A model generated the notes under the pieces. It made no database searches, was not told where the DNA came from, and worked only from the letters and a program-made list of their open reading frames with translations. 64,000 bases of DNA from Hyalangium ruber (GTDB lineage: Bacteria > Myxococcota > Myxococcia > Myxococcales > Myxococcaceae), in the NCBI RefSeq assembly GCF_034259325.1, contig NZ_JAXIVS010000002.1:124001-188000 (forward strand), read 5' to 3'. Position numbers and translations under genes: made by a program. Below are positions 17,508 through 27,564 of the stretch, in pieces; position 1 is the stretch's first letter; every line of letters starts with the position of its first letter.

Positions 17508-20500
17508 TCAGCGACCTCCGTACGCGGCTGCTTGGCGGTGGCGCCGCGCGGGGCGTGCAGCCACACGCGCAGCAGGCTCAGCAGCTTGTCGATGTCCACC
17601 GGCTTGGTGATGTAGTCGGAGGCGCCGGCCTCGAGGCACTTCTCGCGGTCGCCCTTCATCGCCTTGGCGGTGAGCGCGAGGATGGGCAGGTGCGCGAGCC
17701 GCTCCGATGCGCGGATGGCGCGCATGGCCTGGTAGCCGTCCATCTCCGGCATCATGACATCCATCAACACCAGCTCCACGGCCGGGTCCCGCTCGAGCAG
17801 CGAGATACCTTCCTTGGCGTTCTCGGCGAAAGCGACCTTCATGCCGTAGCGCTCCAGCACGGTGTTGAGGGCGAAGATGTTACGCACATCGTCGTCCACC
17901 ACCAACACCTTGCGGCCCACGAGCATGGGGTCCATGTGGCGGGCCTTCTCCAGCATGCGGCGCTTGGGCTCGGGCAGCTGGGCGGGCGCGCGGTGGAGGA
18001 ACAGGCTCGTCTCCTCCAGCAGGCGCTCGGGGCTCTGGGCGTCCTTGATGACGATGGCCTCGGCCACGCGGCGCAGCTCCGTCTCCTGGGCGCGCGTGAG
18101 CTCGCGGCCCGTGTAGACGATGACGGGCGGGGTGGACAGGCCGTGCTCGGCGTGCAGCTTGTTGAGCAGGTCCGCGCCGCCCATGTCCGGCAGCCCCAGG
18201 TCCAGCACCACGCAGTCGAAGCGGTGCGAGGCGACGGCCTGCAGGGCCTCGGCCGCGGTGCCCACCGCCGTGGTCTGCACATCTTCGCTGCCCAACAGCT
18301 CCATCAGGCTCTGCCGGTGGACGGTGTCGTCCTCGACGATGAGGAGGTTGCGGCCCTTGCGGTCCACGAAGTCGCGCAGGTCCTTGAGGGCGCGCGCGGC
18401 GGCCTCGGGGTCCGCGGCGGCCATGAGGTGCCCCAGGGCGCCCAGGGTGAGCGAGCGCTCGCGGTAGTCACCCTCCGAGAGGGTGTAGACGGGCAGCGCG
18501 CGGGTGGCGGCGTCATGCTTGAGCCGGTCCAGCACCACCCAGCCGGCCATGTCCGGCAGGTCCAGGTCCACCGCCACGGCCACGGGCCGCGCGTTGCGGG
18601 CCGCCTCCAGCGCCGCCTCCGCCTCCGTGGAGACGATCATCTTGAAGCCCACGCCCTGCGAAGCCGCGCGCAGCCGCGCCGCGTGCTCCTGCGTGTGCGT
18701 CACCGCCAGCAGCACCGGGTCTCCGGGGAGGATGGAGGCGCTGTCGTCCTCGATCTCCACCCGGTTGGCGGCGGGCGCCGAGGGCGGCAACGGGACCGGC
18801 GTGGGGATGGGCGCCGGCAGCGCCTTGACGCCGGAGATGACCTTCTCCACCACGCTCAGGCCGCCCTGCTGCTGCTCCACGGGCTTGGGCGCCACGTAGT
18901 TGAGCGGCAGGTAGAGGGTGAAAGTGCTGCCCTTACCCATTTCGCTCTCGAGGCGAATTTCACCGCCCAGCAGGCGGGCGATCTCACGCGAGATGGAGAG
19001 CCCCAGGCCCGTGCCGCCGTACTTGCGCGCGGTGGAGCCGTCGGCCTGCTGGAAGGCCTCGAAGATGATCTGGTGCTTGTCCTTGGGGATGCCGATGCCC
19101 GTGTCCTTGACGACGAAGGCCACCACGGTGGGGACGGTGCGCAGGATGGGGTGGTCCGCCGAGAAGCCGCTGCGAGCCGTCTGCACCTGCAGGGTGACGC
19201 GGCCGTTCTCGGTGAACTTGAAGGCGTTGGAGAGCAGGTTCTTGAGCACCTGCTGCAGGCGCTTGGCGTCCGTCTGCGCCTCGGGAGCCACCTCGGGAGC
19301 CACCTCGATGGCGAAGTCCAGCCCCTTCTTGTCGGCCACCTGGCGGAAGGTGCGCTCGACGAACTCGCGCAGGTCGCTGAAGCGCAGCGGGCCCACATCC
19401 ACCGTCATGGTGCCGGATTCGATCTTCGACAGGTCGAGGATGTCGTTGATGAGCTCCAGCAGGTCCGCGCCGGAGGCATGGATGGTTTTCGCGAACTCGA
19501 CCTGGCGAGCGGTGAGGTTGCCGTCCGAGTTGTCGCTGAGCGTCTGGCTGAGGATGAGCAGCGAGTTGAGCGGGGTGCGCAGCTCGTGGCTCATGTTGGC
19601 GAGGAACTCGCTCTTGTACTTGGAGGTGAGCGAGAGCTGCTCGGCCTTCTCCTCGAGGGCGCGCTTGGCCTGCTCCACTTCCTGGTTCTTGCGCTCCACC
19701 TCGTTCTTCTGCTCGGAGAGCAGCTTCGCCTTCTCCTGCAGCTCTTCGTTGGTGCGGCGCAGCTCCTCCTGCTGCCGCTTGAGGAGCTCCTCGGACTGCT
19801 GCAGCGAGGTGGCCTGCTGCTCCAGCCGCTTGTTCGTCTCGGTGAGCTCTTCCTGCTGCTTGCGGAGCTCCTCGGTGAGCGCCTGCGACTGCTTGAGCAG
19901 CGCCTCGGTGCGCATGTTGGCGGCGATGGTGTTGAGCACGATGCCGATGGACTCGGTGAGCTGCTCGAGGAAGCCCAGGTGTACGTCGCTGAACTTGTGG
20001 AAGCTCGCCAGCTCGATGACGGCCTTGATGTCACCCTCGAAGAGCACCGGCAGCACGACGATGTTGCGCGGAACTTCCTCGCCGAGACCCGAGGAGATGC
20101 GGATGTAGCTGTCGGGCACATCGGACAGGAGGATGGGCTCCTTCTCCAGGGCGCACTGGCCGACGAGGCCCTCGCCCAGCTTGAAGGCATTGGAGAGGCC
20201 CTTGCGCTCGCGGTAGGCGTAGGAGGCCAGCAGCTTGAGGATCTGCTCTCCGTCCACGCGCTCGGAGATGTAGAAGACGCCGTGCTGGGCATCGACCAGC
20301 GGCGCCAGCTCCGAGAGGATGACCTTGGACACGGTGAGCAGGTCGCGCTGACCCTGGAGCACGCGGGTGAACTTGGCCAGGTTCGTCTTGAGCCAGTCCT
20401 GCTCGGTGTTCTTGCGCGTGGTGTCCTTGAGGTTGCGGATCATCTCATTGATGTTGTCCTTGAGGGCAGCCACTTCGCCCTGGGCAGACACCGTGATGAA

Positions 20501-23500
20501 CCGCGTGAGGTCACCCTTCGTCACCGCGGTGGCGACCTCGGCGATGGCGCGCACCTGGGTGGTGAGGTTGGCGGCGAGCTGGTTCACGTTGTCGGTGAGG
20601 TCGCGCCAGATGCCAGCGGTGCCAGGCACGCGGGCCTGACCGCCCAGCTTTCCTTCGATACCCACCTCGCGGGCCACCGTGGTCACCTGGTCGGCGAACA
20701 CCGCGAGCGTGTCGATCATCCCGTTGATGGTGTCGGCCAGCTCGGCGATCTCGCCCTTGGCATCCACGACGAGCTTGCGCTTGAGGTCGCCGTTGGCGAC
20801 CGCGGTCACCACCTTGGCGATGCCGCGCACCTGGGTGGTGAGGTTGGTGGCCATGGAGTTCACGTTGTCCGTGAGGTCCTTCCACGTACCGGCCACGCCC
20901 TTCACGACGGCCTGGCCACCCAGCTTTCCTTCCGTACCCACCTCGCGCGCCACGCGGGTCACTTCGGAGGCGAAGGAGGACAGCTGGTCCACCATCGTGT
21001 TGATGGTGTTCTTCAGCTCCAGGATTTCACCCTGCACGTCCACGGTGATCTTCTTGGACAAGTCCCCATTGGCCACCGCCGTCGTCACCTCGGCGATGTT
21101 TCGCACCTGCGCGGTCAGGTTCGACGCCATCGAGTTCACGTTGTCGGTCAGGTCCTTCCACGTACCGGCAACACCCTTCACGAAGGCCTGGCCGCCCAGC
21201 TTTCCTTCCGTACCCACCTCGCGGGCGACGCGCGTCACCTCCGAGGCGAAGGACGACAGCTGGTCCACCATCGTGTTGATGGTGTTCTTCAGCTCCAGAA
21301 TCTCACCGCGCACATCCACGGTGATCTTCTTGGACAAGTCACCGTTGGCCACCGCCGTCGTCACCTCGGCGATGTTGCGCACCTGAGCAGTCAGGTTGCT
21401 GGCCATCGAGTTCACGTTGTCGGTCAGGTCCTTCCACGTACCACCGACGCCCTTCACAACGGCCTGACCACCCAGCTTTCCTTCCGTACCCACTTCGCGC
21501 GCCACACGGGTCACTTCGGAGGCGAACGAGGAGAGCTGATCCACCATCGTGTTGATGGTGTTCTTCAGCTCCAGGATCTCACCGCGCACATCCACGGTGA
21601 TCTTCTTCGACAGGTCGCCGCGAGCAACGGCTGTGGTCACTTCCGCGATGTTTCGCACCTGAGACGTCAGGTTCGACGCCATCGAGTTCACGTTGTCCGT
21701 GAGATCCTTCCACGTACCACCGACGCCGCGAACGATGGCCTGGCCACCCAGCTTTCCTTCCGTACCCACCTCGCGGGCGACGCGCGTCACCTCCGAGGCG
21801 AAGGACGACAGCTGGTCCACCATCGTGTTGATGGTGTTCTTCAGCTCCAGAATCTCACCGCGCACATCCACGGTGATCTTCTTGGACAGGTCACCGTTGG
21901 CCACCGCCGTCGTGACTTCCGCGATGTTGCGCACCTGAGCAGTCAGGTTGCTTGCCATCGAGTTCACGTTGTCGGTCAGGTCCTTCCACGTACCACCGAC
22001 GCCCTTCACAACGGCCTGGCCACCCAGCTTTCCTTCCGTACCCACTTCGCGCGCCACACGGGTCACTTCTGAGGCGAAGGAGGAGAGCTGGTCCACCATC
22101 GTGTTGATGGTGTTCTTCAGCTCCAGGATCTCACCGCGCACATCCACGGTGATCTTCTTGGACAGGTCACCGTTGGCCACCGCCGTCGTCACCTCGGCGA
22201 TGTTTCGCACCTGCGCGGTCAGGTTGCTAGCCATCGAGTTCACGTTGTCGGTCAGGTCCTTCCACGTACCACCGACGCCCTTCACGACGGCCTGGCCACC
22301 CAGCTTTCCTTCCGTACCCACCTCGCGGGCGACGCGGGTCACTTCCGAAGCGAAGGAGCGGAGCTGATCCACCATCGTGTTGATGGTGTTCTTCAGCTCC
22401 AGAATCTCGCCGCGCACGTCCACGGTGATCTTCTTGGACAGGTCACCATTGGCCACCGCCGTGGTCACCTCGGCGATGTTTCGCACCTGAGCAGTCAGGT
22501 TGCTGGCCATCGAGTTCACGTTGTCGGTCAGGTCCTTCCACGTACCGCCAACGCCCTTCACGACGGCCTGACCGCCCAGCTTTCCTTCCGTACCCACTTC
22601 ACGGGCGACGCGGGTCACTTCCGAGGCGAAGGACGACAGCTGATCCACCATCGTGTTGATGGTGTTCTTCAGCTCCAGAATCTCGCCCTGCACATCCACG
22701 GTGATCTTCTTGGACAGGTCACCGTTGGCCACCGCCGTCGTCACCTCGGCGATGTTTCGCACCTGCGCAGTCAGGTTCGACGCCATCGAGTTCACGTTGT
22801 CGGTCAGGTCCTTCCACGTACCGGCAACACCCTTCACCACTGCCTGGCCGCCCAGCTTTCCTTCGGTACCCACCTCGCGGGCGACGCGAGTCACCTCCGA
22901 GGCGAACGAGGAAAGCTGGTCCACCATCGTGTTGATGGTGTTCTTCAGCTCCAGAATCTCGCCGCGCACGTCCACGGTGATCTTCTTGGACAGGTCACCA
23001 TTGGCCACCGCCGTCGTCACCTCGGCGATGTTGCGCACCTGAGCGGTCAGGTTGCTGGCCATCGAGTTCACGTTGTCGGTCAGGTCCTTCCACGTACCGC
23101 CAACGCCCTTCACGACGGCCTGGCCACCCAGCTTTCCTTCCGTACCCACTTCGCGCGCCACACGCGTCACTTCCGAGGCGAACGAGGAGAGCTGATCCAC
23201 CATCGTGTTGATGGTGTTCTTCAGCTCCAGGATCTCGCCGCGCACATCCACGGTGATCTTCTTCGACAAGTCACCACGGGCCACCGCCGTGGTCACCTCG
23301 GCGATGTTTCGCACCTGAGACGTCAGGTTCGACGCCATCGAGTTCACGTTGTCGGTCAGGTCCTTCCACGTACCGGCCACGCCCTTCACCTTGGCTTGAC
23401 CGCCCAGCTTTCCCTCGGTACCCACTTCGCGCGCCACGCGCGTCACTTCCGAGGCGAAAGAGCCCAGCTGCTCCACCATGCCGTTCACCAGCCGGGCGGT

Positions 23501-23953
23501 GCGGAGGAACTCACCCTTGAGCGGGCGGCCGTCCACCTCGAGCGCCACCGTCTGGGACAGGTCGCCCTTGGCCACGGCGCCGATCACACGGCCCATTTCC
23601 GTCGTCGGCTGGATGAGGTCCGCCACCATCGTGTTGACGGATTCCACGCAGTCGGCCCACGAGCCCACCGAGCCCGCCAGCGTCGCGCGTTGGGTGATGC
23701 GGCCCTCCTTGCCGACCATGTTGCCGATGCGCTCGAACTCCTTCGCCATGCGCTCGTTGAGGTCGATGATGTCGTTGAGGGCGTCTGACACCTTGCCCGC
23801 GATGCCCACCGTGTCCACGGGCATCCGAACGGTGAAGTCTCCCCGCTGCACCGCGGCGAGGATGCGGAGGAGCTGACGTGTGTCGAGCGTGTCGGACGTG
23901 CTCTCATGCCCCTTGACGGAGACCTTACGAGCCGGTTGCTTCTGCGTACGCAT
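17504..23953 (-). CDS. Giant HAMP-array hybrid histidine kinase (about 13 HAMP units, GAF, three receivers)
   Basis: 2149 residues from ATG 23953 (AGGGG 6 nt upstream; GTG 23974 possible). No membrane helix is visible, so it is probably cytoplasmic. Residues about 20-214 form two diverged HAMP units, 215-1042 nine units of exactly 92 residues (...[11 protein letters not shown]...NTMVDQL...[13 protein letters not shown]), and 1043 to about 1190 two more diverged ones. A GAF domain (about 1195-1345), a Gln/Glu-rich coiled coil, the H-box [14 protein letters not shown] (His near 1455) and an ATPase ([38 protein letters not shown]) follow. Three receivers end it; acceptors lie in [22 protein letters not shown] and [12 protein letters not shown]. 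The layout recalls fungal group III (Nik1-type) osmosensing kinases. It is the first gene of a four-gene overlapped cluster. Confidence 0.92.
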   Translation of the reverse strand: MRTQKQPARKVSVKGHESTSDTLDTRQLLRILAAVQRGDFTVRMPVDTVGIAGKVSDALNDIIDLNERMAKEFERIGNMVGKEGRITQRATLAGSVGSWADCVESVNTMVADLIQPTTEMGRVIGAVAKGDLSQTVALEVDGRPLKGEFLRTARLVNGMVEQLGSFASEVTRVAREVGTEGKLGGQAKVKGVAGTWKDLTDNVNSMASNLTSQVRNIAEVTTAVARGDLSKKITVDVRGEILELKNTINTMVDQLSSFASEVTRVAREVGTEGKLGGQAVVKGVGGTWKDLTDNVNSMASNLTAQVRNIAEVTTAVANGDLSKKITVDVRGEILELKNTINTMVDQLSSFASEVTRVAREVGTEGKLGGQAVVKGVAGTWKDLTDNVNSMASNLTAQVRNIAEVTTAVANGDLSKKITVDVQGEILELKNTINTMVDQLSSFASEVTRVAREVGTEGKLGGQAVVKGVGGTWKDLTDNVNSMASNLTAQVRNIAEVTTAVANGDLSKKITVDVRGEILELKNTINTMVDQLRSFASEVTRVAREVGTEGKLGGQAVVKGVGGTWKDLTDNVNSMASNLTAQVRNIAEVTTAVANGDLSKKITVDVRGEILELKNTINTMVDQLSSFASEVTRVAREVGTEGKLGGQAVVKGVGGTWKDLTDNVNSMASNLTAQVRNIAEVTTAVANGDLSKKITVDVRGEILELKNTINTMVDQLSSFASEVTRVAREVGTEGKLGGQAIVRGVGGTWKDLTDNVNSMASNLTSQVRNIAEVTTAVARGDLSKKITVDVRGEILELKNTINTMVDQLSSFASEVTRVAREVGTEGKLGGQAVVKGVGGTWKDLTDNVNSMASNLTAQVRNIAEVTTAVANGDLSKKITVDVRGEILELKNTINTMVDQLSSFASEVTRVAREVGTEGKLGGQAFVKGVAGTWKDLTDNVNSMASNLTAQVRNIAEVTTAVANGDLSKKITVDVQGEILELKNTINTMVDQLSSFASEVTRVAREVGTEGKLGGQAVVKGVAGTWKDLTDNVNSMATNLTTQVRGIAKVVTAVANGDLKRKLVVDAKGEIAELADTINGMIDTLAVFADQVTTVAREVGIEGKLGGQARVPGTAGIWRDLTDNVNQLAANLTTQVRAIAEVATAVTKGDLTRFITVSAQGEVAALKDNINEMIRNLKDTTRKNTEQDWLKTNLAKFTRVLQGQRDLLTVSKVILSELAPLVDAQHGVFYISERVDGEQILKLLASYAYRERKGLSNAFKLGEGLVGQCALEKEPILLSDVPDSYIRISSGLGEEVPRNIVVLPVLFEGDIKAVIELASFHKFSDVHLGFLEQLTESIGIVLNTIAANMRTEALLKQSQALTEELRKQQEELTETNKRLEQQATSLQQSEELLKRQQEELRRTNEELQEKAKLLSEQKNEVERKNQEVEQAKRALEEKAEQLSLTSKYKSEFLANMSHELRTPLNSLLILSQTLSDNSDGNLTARQVEFAKTIHASGADLLELINDILDLSKIESGTMTVDVGPLRFSDLREFVERTFRQVADKKGLDFAIEVAPEVAPEAQTDAKRLQQVLKNLLSNAFKFTENGRVTLQVQTARSGFSADHPILRTVPTVVAFVVKDTGIGIPKDKHQIIFEAFQQADGSTARKYGGTGLGLSISREIARLLGGEIRLESEMGKGSTFTLYLPLNYVAPKPVEQQQGGLSVVEKVISGVKALPAPIPTPVPLPPSAPAANRVEIEDDSASILPGDPVLLAVTHTQEHAARLRAASQGVGFKMIVSTEAEAALEAARNARPVAVAVDLDLPDMAGWVVLDRLKHDAATRALPVYTLSEGDYRERSLTLGALGHLMAAADPEAAARALKDLRDFVDRKGRNLLIVEDDTVHRQSLMELLGSEDVQTTAVGTAAEALQAVASHRFDCVVLDLGLPDMGGADLLNKLHAEHGLSTPPVIVYTGRELTRAQETELRRVAEAIVIKDAQSPERLLEETSLFLHRAPAQLPEPKRRMLEKARHMDPMLVGRKVLVVDDDVRNIFALNTVLERYGMKVAFAENAKEGISLLERDPAVELVLMDVMMPEMDGYQAMRAIRASERLAHLPILALTAKAMKGDREKCLEAGASDYITKPVDIDKLLSLLRVWLHAPRGATAKQPRTEVAE
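20828..23311 (-). repeat. Nine tandem 276-bp HAMP-coding repeats
   Basis: Inside the giant kinase gene, nine consecutive units of exactly 276 bp run without a single-codon indel. Their protein copies differ at only a few positions: ANGDL versus ARGDL, DVRG versus DVQG, VKGVGG versus VKGVAG, one IVRGVGG, one FVKGVAG and one LRSF for LSSF. Many codons are identical between copies at silent sites too, which points to recent duplication or ongoing gene conversion. The flanking HAMP units are clearly diverged. Copy number could be mis-assembled from short reads. Confidence 0.92.
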
Positions 23954-24197
23954 TCGAACCCCTGGCTGGCCCACGGCGCTGAAGACGGCCTCTCGCTGTG
24001 GGCACGGGAATACTGAGCGGAGCAGAGTTCTCTTTGATTACGGGATGACACGCCAGTCCCCGCGCCGTGCCTGGCTGCTGAGTAGGAGACAGTCCCTCCC
24101 CGTCAGCGTTGAGGAGCCAACATTTCACCTTCCCCCTCGGACAAGGAGTGAAAGCGCGGCACACGCTACGCTGGGCGGCTCGCTCCGCGGGCGAGCT

Positions 24198-25019
24198 TCA
24201 GTTGCGCATGCGCGGCTGCGGAGCAATGACGCGCACCGCCATCTGCTCGTTGCCGGAGACCACGGTGCTGATGGCCTCGCGACGCGTGGGCGCCAGGCGC
24301 GCCACGGCCCTCAAGGTGGCCACCAGCACCAGCGCCTCCACGGTGGAGGGCACGGCGATGCCCGAGGGCCCTGTTTTGAGCGGCAGCGGCAGGCGGGGCA
24401 CACGGCCCGCGGCCTCGAGCGCCGCCACGGCGTACGGAGGGCGCATGTCCAGGGTGACGCCAATGGCCGGCAGCGAGGTGGCGGCGGAGCCCTGCCCCCG
24501 GCTCTGCAGATCCATCAACAGCTTGAGGGCGCCGCTCTGCTCGTAGAGCGCGAGCCCCTCGCCCCCGTCCTCTCCGCCACCGAAGATGCTGCCCTCGTAG
24601 GTGCGCGACAGCGCGCCGGAGATGGTGATGTGGAAGGGCTGGCTGTCATCCCAGTGGGACCAGGGCCGGGCCTCCCAGAACTCGGTGGCGGCCTGGACGA
24701 AGAGCAGGGCCTTGTCGGCGCCCAGCCCCGCCACGCCGCGCTGCTCCCAGGCCATGAAGGTGGCGATGGCCGCCCGCGCCGAGAGCACCTCTTGGGGAGG
24801 GCTCTCCACCTGAAGGCCCAGGCCCTCGGCGACCGGCGCCAGGGCGGGCTCGCAGCGCACGTTGGCGGGCTCCAGTCCCTCCAGCAGGGCGCGCACGCCG
24901 GCGGTGTCCTCCTGCTCGAACACGGGCGGGGCGAAGTCACCCGTCTCCGTCACCCGCAGGTACACGTTGGTGGTGTGCTGGGACAGCTGCACAGGGCCGA
25001 GTTTGAGCAGGTGGAACAT
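24198..25019 (-). CDS. Conserved-looking protein of unknown function
   Basis: A 273-residue soluble protein; ATG 25019 has GGAGG 6 nt upstream. I do not recognise a family. It lacks a signal peptide and membrane helices. Visible features are an aromatic patch (EFWEARPWSHWDDSQPFHI), a Gly/Glu-rich loop (SIFGGGEDGGEGL) and a Pro/Leu-rich stretch (GRVPRLPLPLKTGPSG). It starts 66 bp from the divergent AtoE-type transporter (25086/25101), so the two could share a control region. It is not obviously linked to the kinase operon that starts 244 bp past its stop. Confidence 0.6.
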   Translation of the reverse strand: MFHLLKLGPVQLSQHTTNVYLRVTETGDFAPPVFEQEDTAGVRALLEGLEPANVRCEPALAPVAEGLGLQVESPPQEVLSARAAIATFMAWEQRGVAGLGADKALLFVQAATEFWEARPWSHWDDSQPFHITISGALSRTYEGSIFGGGEDGGEGLALYEQSGALKLLMDLQSRGQGSAATSLPAIGVTLDMRPPYAVAALEAAGRVPRLPLPLKTGPSGIAVPSTVEALVLVATLRAVARLAPTRREAISTVVSGNEQMAVRVIAPQPRMRN

Positions 25020-25100
25020 GGTGCCTCCGGGCGGCTCTTACCGTAAAAAACGTGCGTCCGCTGTCATTCCCAGGCCGCTTGTCGATTGGAGCCCACCTCC

Positions 25101-26444
25101 GTGGAAACCCTCGTGCGCATCGCGGAAGGACTCGGTCGCTTCTCCGCACGCTTCGTTCCCAGCGCGTTCGCCATCGCGGTGCTGCTAAGCCTGCTGACCA
25201 TGGGGCTGGCGCTGGGCTGGGGAGGCGCGGCCCCGGACCAGGTGCTGGGCGCCTGGGGCGGCGGCTTCTGGGAGCTGCTCACCTTCTCCATGCAGATGGC
25301 GCTGGTGATGTTCACCGGCTACCTGCTGGCCCTCACCGCGCCGGTGCGCTGGGTGCTGGAGAAGCTGGCGGGGCTGGCGAAGAGCCCTCGCGGGGCGGTG
25401 GCGTGGATGGCCTTCGTCTCCATGGCGCTGGCCTATATCAACTGGGGCCTGTCGCTGGTGGCCAGCGCCATGCTGGTGCGCTTCATGGTGCGACGGCGAC
25501 CGGACGTGGACTACCGGCTGCTGGTGGCGTGCGCCTACTTCGGGCTGGGCGCCACGTGGCACTCGGGGCTGTCGGCCTCGGCGCCGCTGCTGGTGGCCAC
25601 GCCGGGGCACTTCCTGGAGAAGCAGCTCGGGGTGTTGCCCATCGATCGGACGTTGTTCTCGGCCTTCAACGTGGGGCTCACCGTGGCGGTGGTGGCGGGC
25701 ATGACGCTGCTGGCCTGGGCGCTGCACCCCAAGCCGGAGCGTACGGTGCGGGTGGAGCCGGCGCTGCTGGAGAAGCTGGGGGACTTCGTGCCGCCCGAGC
25801 GCCCGAAGGAGAAGGGCCTGGCGGTGTGGTTGGACCACGCGCGGCTGCTCAACCTCGTGTTCGGCGTGCTGGGGCTGGCGTGGTTCGCGCGGCACCTGGT
25901 GCTCAATGGAGGTTGGCGCGCCATCAACCTCAACGTGGTGAACTTCCTGTTCCTGGTGCTGGCGGTGCTGCTGCATGGCACGCCGGCGCGGCTGCTCAAG
26001 GCCAGCGAGGAGGCCGGCAGCGTGCTGCACGGAATCGTGCTCCAGTTCCCGCTGTACGCGGGCATCTACGGCATCTTCAAGGCCACGGGGCTGACAGACC
26101 TGATTGGCGACGCGTTCGTGTCGCTGTCCACGCGTGAGACGTTCCCCGCCATCGTCTACCTCTACAGCGGGGTGGTGAACTACTTCGTGCCCTCGGGGGG
26201 CTCGAAGTGGGCCATCGAGGCGCCCTACCTGCTCAACGCGGCGAGCACGCTGGGGGTGGAGCCGGAGAAGGTGGTACTGGCGTACGCCTGGGGGGACATG
26301 GCGACGGACCTCATCCAGCCCTTCTGGGCGCTACCGCTGCTGGCCGTGGCGCGGCTGGAGTTCAAGGACATTCTCGGCTTCCTCCTGCTGGCCTTCCTGC
26401 TCTACCTGCCTTTCGTCACGGTGGCGTTCTTTCTGTTCGGATGA
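25101..26444 (+). CDS. AtoE-family short-chain fatty acid transporter
   Basis: About 447 residues with many hydrophobic helices. It matches the AtoE/TIGR00366 family of short-chain fatty acid uptake proteins in the inner membrane: RFVPSAFAIAVLLSLLTMGLAL near the start, then AYINWGLSLVASAMLVRFM, CAYFGLGATWHSGLSASAP, VNYFVPSGGSKWAIEAPYLL and AYAWGDMATDLIQPFWALPLL. These segments include the highly conserved NWG, HSGLS, PSGGS.W and DM.T.LIQPFWA motifs. GTG 25101 has TTGGAG 9-12 nt upstream; a TTG at 25086 is the alternative. It stands alone and could supply acetoacetate or butyrate for catabolism; no pathway genes lie nearby. Confidence 0.88.
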   Translation: METLVRIAEGLGRFSARFVPSAFAIAVLLSLLTMGLALGWGGAAPDQVLGAWGGGFWELLTFSMQMALVMFTGYLLALTAPVRWVLEKLAGLAKSPRGAVAWMAFVSMALAYINWGLSLVASAMLVRFMVRRRPDVDYRLLVACAYFGLGATWHSGLSASAPLLVATPGHFLEKQLGVLPIDRTLFSAFNVGLTVAVVAGMTLLAWALHPKPERTVRVEPALLEKLGDFVPPERPKEKGLAVWLDHARLLNLVFGVLGLAWFARHLVLNGGWRAINLNVVNFLFLVLAVLLHGTPARLLKASEEAGSVLHGIVLQFPLYAGIYGIFKATGLTDLIGDAFVSLSTRETFPAIVYLYSGVVNYFVPSGGSKWAIEAPYLLNAASTLGVEPEKVVLAYAWGDMATDLIQPFWALPLLAVARLEFKDILGFLLLAFLLYLPFVTVAFFLFG

Positions 26445-26470
26445 GCGGTTGATCCGAGCAAAGGAGGCAA

Positions 26471-26554
26471 TGGCCACCGCCGCCCAGAAGGCGGCGAGTA
26501 CACCGAGGGAGCGATTCACGGAGAGGGTGGCACAACTCATGGGCGCCACTTGAG
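26471..26554 (+). CDS. Possible 27-residue small ORF after the AtoE gene
   Basis: An AAAGGAGGC element directly precedes ATG 26471, which opens a short frame reading MATAAQKAASTPRERF then TERVAQLMGAT before TGA. The ribosome site is as good as any in the window, but the product is short and Ala/Thr/Arg-rich. A stem CGCCGCC/GGCGGCG (26479-26497) falls inside it, so the region may instead form the 3' hairpin of the transporter transcript. Confidence 0.25.
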
Positions 26555-26597
26555 CCGCAAACCGGGCCCACTGCACTGGAGGGAAACCCCAAGGGGC

Positions 26598-27302
26598 TTA
26601 CCGGCGAGCCGAAACGACGGCGCGGGCCTTGGCGAGTGGCCCTGGTGAGGCGAAGCCCGCGAAGAGCTCTCCCGTGAGGTACGCGCGGCTCTTGCCCGAA
26701 GCGGCGCGCAGGTAGTCGTTGAGCACCGCGCCGCTCTTCGTATCCCGGCGCGTGGTGGGGCGCTGGAGGTTCATCCGCACGCGCGCCACCCCCTTGCTGC
26801 CCCGGTGGACGAAGAGGATGGTGCCATTGGGTTCGATCCGCTCGACAACGCCCACGTGGGTGAGGCCGTCGTTGCGGCGCCCATCCCGGTTGCGGTCATA
26901 CGTCTCGCGGAAGAAGACGAGATCTCCCGGTTTGGGCTTCCCCTTGTGGACAGCGCCGAGCTGCTTCGCGTGCCGGTGGATGTTCGAGACGCCGTTGTCG
27001 CCCTGGACGCCGCTCCGAGGCATCACCTCGATGCCTACGCTGGAGTAGGCGATGCGCGCCACGCCCGTGCAGTCATCGGGCACCGACCGGTCCACCTTCC
27101 GCAGCGAGGAAACCCCCACGAGCCGAGTGGCCCGAGCGGCGATGCGCGTGCCCACGCTCGGTGTCGATCGCGCGGTGCTGCCCTTCTTCGCCGCGACCTT
27201 TGCCTCCACGCGGGCAGGCGCCTGCTTGCCTGCCGCGTGGGCCTGCGAGCCGCCAAGGGCCAGGTGTCCCAGCGCTGCCAGCACGACGAGCGGTCGGATC
27301 AT
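26598..27302 (-). CDS. Secreted NlpC/P60- or CHAP-like cysteine hydrolase
   Basis: A 234-residue exported protein. The N-terminus (RPLVVLAALGHLALGGSQAHA) is a Sec signal peptide with AxA cleavage. After a basic Ala/Lys linker, the core reads VDRSVPDDCTGVARIAYSS, then KPKPGDLVFF, GLTHVGVVERI and ILFVHRG. This is the Cys-(box GDLVFF)-His-His order of papain-like NlpC/P60 and CHAP amidases acting on peptidoglycan. The likely catalytic residues are Cys in DDCTG, His in THVG and His in VHRG. The cysteine sits in DCTG rather than the usual DCSG. ATG 27302 begins the signal peptide. It is a single gene on this strand, 262 bp from the kinase-DUF2381 operon. Confidence 0.8.
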   Translation of the reverse strand: MIRPLVVLAALGHLALGGSQAHAAGKQAPARVEAKVAAKKGSTARSTPSVGTRIAARATRLVGVSSLRKVDRSVPDDCTGVARIAYSSVGIEVMPRSGVQGDNGVSNIHRHAKQLGAVHKGKPKPGDLVFFRETYDRNRDGRRNDGLTHVGVVERIEPNGTILFVHRGSKGVARVRMNLQRPTTRRDTKSGAVLNDYLRAASGKSRAYLTGELFAGFASPGPLAKARAVVSARR

Positions 27303-27529
27303 GTTCGGCCGGACGCCTCCGCACCGACGTTATTCACAGCCGGCCCGCGCTGGAACCTGACACCTCCCAACAGCCCATGCTGCACAGGGAGCTACAGCGA
27401 CGAATCGCGAATTTTGCAGTGTCTGTCTCGAAAAGCAGCCGTATGTCCCACTCCAGCGCGGCGGAGCGGTTGCGCTCGGTTCTTCTCCGCCTCGGTGGTG
27501 AAACCTACGCCTCGCACCGAGACTCAAGA

Positions 27530-27559
27530 GGCTCAGTGCTCACCGGTGAGCACTGAGCC
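27530..27559. repeat. Palindromic repeat, copy 2 (core GTGCTCACCGGTGAGCAC)
   Basis: A perfect 30-bp palindrome centred between 27544 and 27545, with the same 18-bp core as copies 1 and 3 and arms extended by GGCTCA/TGAGCC. It lies 5 bp beyond the stop of the Ser/Thr kinase at 27565. With copy 3 (30307) it brackets the kinase-DUF2381 operon. No T-tract follows in either direction. Confidence 0.75.
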
Positions 27560-27564
27560 CTCGC

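Noticed and set aside
17555-22072. A 1505-codon open frame on the plus strand opposite the HAMP-array kinase
   Set aside because: It is a shadow frame: its length comes from the codon bias and repeats of the minus-strand gene, and the product is a His/Gly/Val-rich low-complexity sequence without domains.
20828-23311. CRISPR or satellite array
   Set aside because: Units are 276 bp, in frame and encode HAMP domains; no spacers.
26331-26576. Minus-strand frame overlapping the AtoE 3' end
   Set aside because: Antisense to the transporter's last helix; no ribosome site and a polar, Gln/Glu-rich product end.
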